Assembly: GCA_044450785.1 (NCBI GenBank)
Contig: JBIOJM010000319.1
Location: 1-11,930, forward strand
DNA length: 11,930 nucleotides
Reading direction: 5' to 3'
Source of the DNA: JBIOJM01 sp044450785
GTDB taxonomy: Bacteria; Planctomycetota; Planctomycetia; Isosphaerales; Isosphaeraceae
The notes beneath the pieces were generated by a model. That model saw only the letters and a program-made list of their open reading frames with translations, was not told the DNA's origin and did no database searches. Both the position numbers and the translations under genes were made by a program. This document shows, piece by piece, positions 6,189 through 11,930 of the stretch. How positions within the stretch are numbered: the stretch's first letter is position 1; each line of letters opens with the position of its first letter.

Positions 6189-9100
6189 TCGACGCGATCA
6201 TCACCTTCTCGATCCGTCACCGCGCCCTGGTCATCGGCGCGAGCCTGGTGGTGGCGGCGCTGGGCGCCTGGGCCGCCTGGGAAACGCCGGTCGATGCGAT
6301 CCCCGACCTTTCGGAAAACCAGGTCATCGTCTTCACCGACTGGAAGGGGCACGGCCCGCGCGAGATCGAGGACCAGGTGACCTACCCGCTGTCGCTGGGC
6401 CTGCGCGGGCTGCGGGGCGTCCGGGTGGTGCGGTCATCGAGCGACGTCGGCTTCTCGACGATCAGCGTGATCTTCGACGACGGAGTCGACCCATCCGAGG
6501 GGCGCCGGAGTGTGGCCGAGCGCCTGGCTCGCGTCCAGGGTCAGTTACCCGCCGGCGCCACGCTCGAGCTGGCGCCCGACGCGCCCGCGACCGGCCAGAT
6601 CTTCTGGTACACGGTCGAAGGGGGCGGACTGGACCTGGGCCGGCTGCGCGCCATCCAGGACTGGTACGTCCGGCCCCAGCTCGGCTCCGTCCCAGGCGTG
6701 GCGGACGTGTCGAGCGTGGGCGGTTTTCCGATCGAATACCAGGTCGTGCCGGACCCCGACCGGCTGCGGGTCCTCGGCGTGTCGCTCAAGGACGTCGCCC
6801 TGGCCGTCTCAACCTCGAACGCGGCGTCGGGCGGGCACGTGCTCCACAAGGGGAACGCCGAGTACGTCGTGCGGGGAGTCGGCTGGCTGGGCGCATCGCC
6901 CATCCCCGGCGACGAGACATTCGACCGCGCCCGCGCCCTGCGCGACCTGGAGAACGTCGTGGTGCCGCTGGCCGGCGGCGGCTCGCTCAGGCTCGCCGAG
7001 GTCGCGGAGATCGGAGTCGCACCCGGCTTTCGCCGCGGCGTCCTCGAGAAAGACGGGAACGAGGTCACCGGCGGCGTGGTCCTGATGGCCCGTGGCGAGA
7101 ACCCGCTGGAAGTCACGCGCCGGGTCAAGGCGAAGGTCCGCGAGCTCCGGACCGGCCTGCCGCGCGGCGTGCGAATCGTTCCGTTCTACGATCGCACCCC
7201 GCTGATTCAAGGGGCCGTCGGCACCGTCACCCAGACCGTCCTCGAGGCCGTCGTGTCGGCCTCGTTGTGCGTGCTGGTGGTGCTGCTCCACGTGCGCACC
7301 TCGCTGATCATCGCGAGCACGATTCCGCTGGCCGCGCTGTCGTCGTTCCTGATCATGGCGATGCTGCGCCGGCTGGGTGTGGTCGACATTCAGGCGAACG
7401 CCATGTCGCTGGCGGGCATCGCGATCTCGATCGGCGTGCTGGTCGACTCGTCGGTCGTGATGGCCGAGAACGTCATGCACCGGCTCAAGGAGCAGTTCGG
7501 TGACCGGGTCGTGCGGGGCGACGTCCGAGATGTCGTGCTGCCGGCGTGTCTGGCCGTGGGGCGGCCCATCGTCTTCTCGGTGGCGATCATGGTGCTGTCG
7601 TTCCTGCCCGTCTTTGCCCTGGGGGGGATCGAGGGGAAGATGTTCCACCCGCTGGCCTATACCAAGTCGTTCGCGCTGGCGGCCGTCGCCGTGCTGGCGA
7701 TCACGCTGGTGCCGGCCCTGTGCACGATCTTCATCCGGGGGCACTTGCGATCCGAGCTCGAGAATCCGCTCATCCGGAGCGTGATCGAGGTGTACCGCCC
7801 CGTTCTGTCGTACCTGATGGAGCGGCCGTCGGCACTGGCGTGGGTGTTGGGGGTGACTTTTCTGCTGGGGTTTGCCCCGCTGGGGAGCCGGCCCATCTTG
7901 CTCGCGACCTTGTTCATGGCGATGGTCGCCACAGCGATTCTGGCGCGGACCCGGCTGATCGCCGTCGCCGCGCCTGCAAGTCTGCTCCTCGTGGCCTTGA
8001 TCGCTGAACAGACGATGAAGCCGCTGGCGCGCGAGTTCGTGACGCCGCTCGACGAGGGGATGGTGATGGACATGCCGATCACCGTCCCGCGCGCATCGGT
8101 GACGGAGTCGGTCGACGACCTGAAGGCGCGCGACATGATCCTCTGCCGGTTCCCCGAGGTGGACATGGTCGTGGGCAAGGCCGGCCGGGCCGAGACGCCG
8201 TCCGACCCCGCGCCCATGGATATGATCGAGACCATGGTCAACTTCCGCCCGCGCGAGTTCTGGCCGCGCCGCAAGCTCCGGGCCGCCGCCGCCCTTAGCC
8301 AGGGCCGCGCCGTCTTCGATGCCTTGGTCGCCCGCGGCGTCGTCCGCGCCCCCGAGACGGCGGCCGCACGCGGCTCTCTGGTCGGGCAGGCCGTGACGGC
8401 CGCGCTGCCCCTGTTCGACGTCGCCGCCCGCGAGTTTGCTTACCACGGAAACGAGGAGATGCTCCGGAGCACGGGCGGGATCTCGCCGACCTCCTCAAAC
8501 CCCGCCGACCCTGCGGAAGCCCGGGTCGTGCCGCTCTGGCGCGGGCACATCGAAAAGCTCGACGGCGAGCTGATGGCGCGCGCCGCGCCGATCTATACGA
8601 GGCTCGTGCTGGAGCAGCTCCTTGACCGCTCCACGATCATCGATCCGGCCGTGAGGGCTCATCGCGACGCGTCGGTCGCGGTCCGCGCGGCGGGCATTGC
8701 GGCCGCCACCCGGCACCTGCTCTCGCCGGCGGGCGCCCATCATCATGCTCTAGCCGCTCGGCCGGCCTCGAGCCCGCTGGTCGAGCCTGTGCCGGCACTC
8801 GACGCCATTCAGGAGGATCTCTCCCGCCGGTTCAGCCGCCGGCTCCTGCTCTGGAAGGTCGAGCGGGACGAGCTGGCGGCATTCGGCGGCGAGCTCGACG
8901 CCGCGGTCCAGATGCCGGGCTGGACGAACGTCTGGACGATGCCGATCCAGAATCGGGTCGACATGCTTGCGACCGGCGTGAGCACGCCGATCGGCATCCG
9001 GGTGCTCGGCCGCAACCTGGACGACGTCATCCGCGGCTCGGAGGAAGTGGCCAGGGTTGTCAAGCCGTTATCCGGCGCGGTCGACGTGGTGGCCGATCCG

Positions 9101-10288
9101 ATCCGGGGCAAGCCGTCGATCGAAATCCGGCTCGACCGCGCGCGGGCCGCCCGGCTCGGCGTCAGCGTTGGCGACATCAACGACGTGATCGAGACGGCCC
9201 TGGCCGGCAAGGTGGTCACGTCGACCGTCGAGGGCCGGGAGCGGCACCCCGTCGTCGTGCGCTATGGCCTGGCCTGGCGCGACGACGAAGAGTCGGTGCG
9301 GAACCTGCCGGTGCCGGCCCGCGGTCCGCTGCGCGGGCCGGGCTCGTCCGAGACCAAGCCCCCGGCCCACCCAAGGCAGGTGCCGCTGGCCGAGGTCGCC
9401 GACGTCCGGGTCGTCGAGGGCCCCGCGTCGATCAAGAGCGAGAACGGGCTCTTGCGCAATTACGTGCGGCTGAACGTTCGGGGCCGTGACGCCGCCGACC
9501 TGGTCGCCGAGGCAAAGCGGGCGGTGGCGAAAGACGCCAACCTGCCGGCCGGCGTGTTCGTCGAGTGGACGGGCCAGTTCGAGCATGCGATCCGCGCGCG
9601 GCGGACGCTCACACTGGTGGTGCCGATCGTGGTTGCGCTGATTTTCCTGGTCCTCTACATGACTTACCACGACCTGGCCGACGCGGGGCTGATGATGCTG
9701 GCGGTGCCCGGCGCGATCGCCGGCGGGCTCTTTTTCCAGTGGCTGTTGGGACTGAAGCTGTCGGTGACGGTCTGGATCGGCTACATCGCCTGTTTCGGCA
9801 TGGCGACCTCGACGGGGATCATCATGCTGGTCTATCTGCGAGAGGCGGTCGCGAAGGCCGGCGGTCTGGATCGGATCGACCTGGGCGAGCTGCGCCAGGC
9901 GGTCTTGAACGGCGCGGTCCACCGGCTGCGTCCCAAGCTGTTGACGGAAGGGACGGTGGTCCTGGGCCTGGCCCCTATGCTCTGGGCCAGCGGGGTCGCC
10001 TCGGAGATCATCCGGCCGATGGCGGCCCCAGTCCTGGGCGGCATCCTGGTGGCCGACGAGGTGATCGACCTGTTCCTGCCCGTGCTGTTCTACTGGGTGC
10101 GCCGCCGCCGCTGGGAACGGCTGCACAGGGAGAGCGTGGAGCGTGGAGGAAGGACGGAGGGCGGAGGGCGGAGGACGGAAGAAAGCGAAGGGAGACCTCC
10201 TCCCAACTGGGTGCCAAAGTCGGTCGGAAGGACGGAGGACGGAGGGCGGAGGACGGAAGAAAGCGAAGGGAGACCTCCTCCCTACTGA
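6185..10288 (+). CDS. cusA: CusA-like heavy-metal efflux RND pump, enlarged
   Basis: The ATG at 6185 overlaps the adaptor stop (ATGA) and opens the standard HME-RND N-terminus (MIDAIITFSIRHRALV, then DAIPDLSENQVIVFTDWKG). The frame is open further upstream, but only as a shadow of the adaptor. The product has 1367 residues, against about 1050 for E. coli CusA. TM1 is at about 14-31; TM2-6 lie within 351-516, with the relay Asp421 in GVLVDSSVVMAEN; TM8-12 span 1140-1304. The three CusA copper-site methionines have counterparts at M630 (DMPITVP), M680 (MDMIET) and M927 (VDMLATG), supporting Cu(I)/Ag(I) export by proton antiport. Oddities: extra membrane helices at about 551-610; about 198 extra residues between M680 and M927 (roughly 695-892, alpha-helical, with HHH at 852-854); Ser1209 where E. 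coli has the TM10 relay Glu; and a repeat-derived tail from about 1322. The E. coli comparisons are from memory. Metal specificity is inferred. Confidence 0.93.
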   Translation: MIDAIITFSIRHRALVIGASLVVAALGAWAAWETPVDAIPDLSENQVIVFTDWKGHGPREIEDQVTYPLSLGLRGLRGVRVVRSSSDVGFSTISVIFDDGVDPSEGRRSVAERLARVQGQLPAGATLELAPDAPATGQIFWYTVEGGGLDLGRLRAIQDWYVRPQLGSVPGVADVSSVGGFPIEYQVVPDPDRLRVLGVSLKDVALAVSTSNAASGGHVLHKGNAEYVVRGVGWLGASPIPGDETFDRARALRDLENVVVPLAGGGSLRLAEVAEIGVAPGFRRGVLEKDGNEVTGGVVLMARGENPLEVTRRVKAKVRELRTGLPRGVRIVPFYDRTPLIQGAVGTVTQTVLEAVVSASLCVLVVLLHVRTSLIIASTIPLAALSSFLIMAMLRRLGVVDIQANAMSLAGIAISIGVLVDSSVVMAENVMHRLKEQFGDRVVRGDVRDVVLPACLAVGRPIVFSVAIMVLSFLPVFALGGIEGKMFHPLAYTKSFALAAVAVLAITLVPALCTIFIRGHLRSELENPLIRSVIEVYRPVLSYLMERPSALAWVLGVTFLLGFAPLGSRPILLATLFMAMVATAILARTRLIAVAAPASLLLVALIAEQTMKPLAREFVTPLDEGMVMDMPITVPRASVTESVDDLKARDMILCRFPEVDMVVGKAGRAETPSDPAPMDMIETMVNFRPREFWPRRKLRAAAALSQGRAVFDALVARGVVRAPETAAARGSLVGQAVTAALPLFDVAAREFAYHGNEEMLRSTGGISPTSSNPADPAEARVVPLWRGHIEKLDGELMARAAPIYTRLVLEQLLDRSTIIDPAVRAHRDASVAVRAAGIAAATRHLLSPAGAHHHALAARPASSPLVEPVPALDAIQEDLSRRFSRRLLLWKVERDELAAFGGELDAAVQMPGWTNVWTMPIQNRVDMLATGVSTPIGIRVLGRNLDDVIRGSEEVARVVKPLSGAVDVVADPIRGKPSIEIRLDRARAARLGVSVGDINDVIETALAGKVVTSTVEGRERHPVVVRYGLAWRDDEESVRNLPVPARGPLRGPGSSETKPPAHPRQVPLAEVADVRVVEGPASIKSENGLLRNYVRLNVRGRDAADLVAEAKRAVAKDANLPAGVFVEWTGQFEHAIRARRTLTLVVPIVVALIFLVLYMTYHDLADAGLMMLAVPGAIAGGLFFQWLLGLKLSVTVWIGYIACFGMATSTGIIMLVYLREAVAKAGGLDRIDLGELRQAVLNGAVHRLRPKLLTEGTVVLGLAPMLWASGVASEIIRPMAAPVLGGILVADEVIDLFLPVLFYWVRRRRWERLHRESVERGGRTEGGGRRTEESEGRPPPNWVPKSVGRTEDGGRRTEESEGRPPPY

Positions 10289-10373
10289 GTGCCAAAGTCG
10301 GTCGGAAGGACGGAGGGCGGAGGACGGAAGAAAGCGAAGGGAGACCTCCTCCCTACTGAGTGCCAAAGTCGGT
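10148..10373. repeat. Tandem repeat of about 78 bp, three copies, overrunning the pump gene 3' end
   Basis: Copies start with ggaaggacgg at 10148, 10226 and 10304. The first two are 78 bp; the third ends near 10373 and lacks one internal 7-bp cggagga step. Each contains a purine-rich half (ggacggagggcggagg-type) and the shared block gaagggagacctcctccc, which can form a small 5-bp hairpin (gggag / ctccc). Because 78 is divisible by 3, copies 1 and 2 are read in the pump frame as related 26-residue blocks (GRRTEESEGRPPP). The stop codon at 10286 lies in copy 2 (cctactgag, where copy 1 has ccaactggg). Purine-rich repeats of this kind occur in planctomycete intergenic DNA as I remember it. Confidence 0.9.
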
Positions 10374-10476
10374 GTGAACGCTAACGGTTATGAGGTAAAC
10401 GTCGAGGACGTATGGCGCACACGCGCGTCGGGGCGAAAAATCGTGTCATACTGTCACGGCCTTGCGTCCATTGGAG
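10289..10476. other. Short interval between convergent pump and primase genes
   Basis: The first part (to 10373) is the remaining tandem repeat. Bases 10374-10476 are unique sequence with no credible gene, terminator or tRNA that I can see. From about 10374 to 10660 the DNA is visibly less GC-rich than the efflux genes, which may mark the edge of the element carrying the primase/helicase gene. Confidence 0.5.
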
Positions 10477-11930
10477 TTACGTGGAAGTCGATTTTTCTTC
10501 GTCGAACGTATCCGCGATGCAATGTCCTATCAGATTGTTACTTAGGCGTGACGGTAAATTTCCCGGCCGATTCGTCTTCGTGAGGGTGATCAGACGGTTT
10601 TCGCGGTTTCTCTCGAAAGCAACGGATATGCTATGCAAGCGGAGCAGGGGGGCAATGCGGCGCATTTCCTTGGCGAGCCATGCAGGCGATTTTGGCCAGT
10701 GGGGTAAGGCAGTAACCTTCTTACCCACGAGCGAGTTGAGCTGGGCGAGCAGCTCGGTCGGGGTTCCGGACCAATCGTTCAACTCGTGGGCCCACTCGAG
10801 CAGAAAGCTGGCCACGGGCGACTCTTCGATGTGCGTCGCGGCCGCTTCACAGCGATTGTCGTTGTAGTCCGAGAGAACCGTACCGGCCGGCCACCCCAGG
10901 TGTCGGCCGACGGCCTCGGCGAATGCGGCGAAGTCGGCCATGCGGGGCAATTCCGCGGGTTCGACCGACGGTAGTTCGCGCAAGCCCCCCGCGACCGCGT
11001 CGAGCAGGCCTCCCAGGATCCGCGGATAGTCGTGGTTGAACAACTGCCAAAACAGCTCCTCGCGGAGGCGTTTGCCCGGCGCGATCGGCGGCAAGTGGAG
11101 GAACAGGGAGCGATCGCTCAAGTCGCTTCGCCCCACGAACTCTTCGATGCCGTTCAAGATCACGGGGCGCTGGGCGTGGATGACGCGCTGCTCGTCGCCG
11201 GAAAACGACGCATGGACATCGAAGGCCCCCCCGGTGGACAGCAGGCACAGGGCATCGGAAAGCCAGTGGGGTATCACGCGGATATTGTCGAAGGCCAGCA
11301 GCCAACGGTTCATGGTTGAGCGCATCAAGCCGCGGGTGTTTCGGGGCTCGCCCCGCAGGGGGGTGGCGTGAGGGTCGATCAGCAGCCGGACGATCTTCGC
11401 CAGGCTGGTCTTGGCCGCGCCGGTCTCTCCGTAGAGCGCCAGGACGGGATAGGGCCCGACGGGCCGGATTGCGGCGGCCATCCAGACGATCAAGAGGCGG
11501 AAATCGGGCTCGCTGAGGTTGACGTAGGGGCGAAGCAGCTCGATCGAGCCGTCGCGGCTGGGCGCGGGCAGGGGCAGGTACTCCGCGGGGCGCCGAAAGT
11601 GGACGCCGGGGTGTTCGACAACCGACCAGCCGTCGGGGCCGATCTTGACGGCATGGCCGCTGGGATCACCGAGGTCGAGGTAACAGTCCGAGGCGTGGCC
11701 GTTGCCATTACCATTGCCGGCGTGGCCGGCGCGAATGAAGATCGACGGCGTGCCGCCCTCGAACCGCGCGGTGGCCTCGAGTGCGCCCAGGACGCGGCGG
11801 ATGGCCCAGTCGGATGGGACCTCGCGACAGGCTCGGAGGTAGCCGTCGATCAGCCAGTCACGGAATGCGGCGGACCTGAGTGCATAGATCTCGCGGCGGC
11901 CGCCCACGGAGACCTGGGCGTAAAAGCAGC
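10477..11930 (-). CDS. Primase/helicase-type P-loop ATPase, N-terminus outside window
   Basis: The frame is read from the right edge leftward to TAA at 10477-10479. It stays open beyond the GTG at 11907 (in-frame residues CFYAQVSV precede it), so the start lies outside. Numbering from that GTG (476 residues): a helical region (1-49, starting GGRREIYALRS) and a beta-rich stretch (55-107, YLDLGDPSGHAVKI...FRRP) precede the ATPase core. Walker A is at 160-168 (GETGAAKTS, Ala where the usual GK has Gly), Walker B at 202-208 (WLLAFDN, Asp207), then WLSDALCLLSTGGAF (215-229), a sensor-like PVILNGIEE (248-256) and an arginine-bearing LSDRSLFLHLPP (263-274). The order resembles superfamily 3 helicases and matches, from memory, a family of primase/helicase-like ATPases in actinobacteria, planctomycetes and their phage or plasmid elements. 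Role: probably DNA unwinding for replication of an integrated element. No integrase or att site is in view. Confidence 0.83.
   Translation of the reverse strand, partial: CFYAQVSVGGRREIYALRSAAFRDWLIDGYLRACREVPSDWAIRRVLGALEATARFEGGTPSIFIRAGHAGNGNGNGHASDCYLDLGDPSGHAVKIGPDGWSVVEHPGVHFRRPAEYLPLPAPSRDGSIELLRPYVNLSEPDFRLLIVWMAAAIRPVGPYPVLALYGETGAAKTSLAKIVRLLIDPHATPLRGEPRNTRGLMRSTMNRWLLAFDNIRVIPHWLSDALCLLSTGGAFDVHASFSGDEQRVIHAQRPVILNGIEEFVGRSDLSDRSLFLHLPPIAPGKRLREELFWQLFNHDYPRILGGLLDAVAGGLRELPSVEPAELPRMADFAAFAEAVGRHLGWPAGTVLSDYNDNRCEAAATHIEESPVASFLLEWAHELNDWSGTPTELLAQLNSLVGKKVTALPHWPKSPAWLAKEMRRIAPLLRLHSISVAFERNRENRLITLTKTNRPGNLPSRLSNNLIGHCIADTFDEEKSTST

Noticed and set aside
6809..8446. 545-residue minus-strand frame inside the pump gene.
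   Set aside because: Extremely rich in His, Arg, Gln and Asp with no hydrophobic core; an antisense shadow of CusA.
9068..10366. 432-residue minus-strand frame across the pump 3' end and the tandem repeat.
   Set aside because: Its N-terminal part is antisense translation of the 78-bp repeat and the rest is a shadow of CusA, which is firmly identified.
11886..11907. GTG at 11907 as the true start of the primase/helicase gene.
   Set aside because: The frame continues upstream to the window edge with plausible coding residues, and family members are longer at the N-terminus.

Overview
The window reads as a chromosomal segment of a high-GC planctomycete, most likely of the Isosphaeraceae/Gemmata type. 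This rests on a pseudopilin of the DUF1559 (SBP_bac_10) family with its H-X9-DG tail, a Gly/Tyr-rich TPR protein, intergenic repeats whose shadow translation contains NPTRKRG, and very long GC-driven shadow reading frames opposite nearly every gene. The assignment comes from gene content and remembered family patterns, not from a search.

Layout. (1) 1-1724, plus strand: the 3' part of a Gly-Tyr-rich, TPR-containing envelope protein that enters from the left edge. (2) 1788-2294, minus strand: a small lipoprotein convergent with it. (3) 2441-2884, plus strand: a short secreted Cys/Pro-rich protein, divergent from the lipoprotein. (4) 2885-3257: a gene-free stretch carrying a 21-bp imperfect inverted repeat, a 45-bp direct duplication and a small perfect hairpin. 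(5) 3258-10288, plus strand: DUF1559 pseudopilin, hairpin, then lipoprotein, CusB/CzcB-like adaptor and CusA-like RND pump. The last three are joined by two ATGA stop/start overlaps. (6) 10148-10373: a tandem repeat of about 78 bp that overruns the 3' end of the pump gene. (7) 10477 to the right edge, minus strand: the C-terminal part of a primase/helicase-type P-loop ATPase of the sort found on phage and plasmid-like elements.

How the genes fit together. The lipoprotein-adaptor-pump trio looks like one translationally coupled unit for export of soft metals, Cu(I)/Ag(I) being the best guess: the pump keeps the three methionines of the CusA copper site and the adaptor carries heavy-metal-binding (HMBD) zinc-ribbon-like modules. 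It departs from the textbook Cus system in several ways. The adaptor seems to lack the lipoyl and alpha-hairpin domains and has two HMBD modules inserted before its membrane-proximal part. The pump has about 198 extra residues between two copper-site methionines, an extra membrane block, a changed TM10 proton-relay position and acidic residues in its last helix. No outer-membrane factor is present. The coupled lipoprotein has a diverged paralog 2.1 kb upstream, which defines a small GRDPVWV-motif lipoprotein family I cannot name. The most interesting proposal is therefore a planctomycete variant metal-efflux complex with an accessory lipoprotein subunit.
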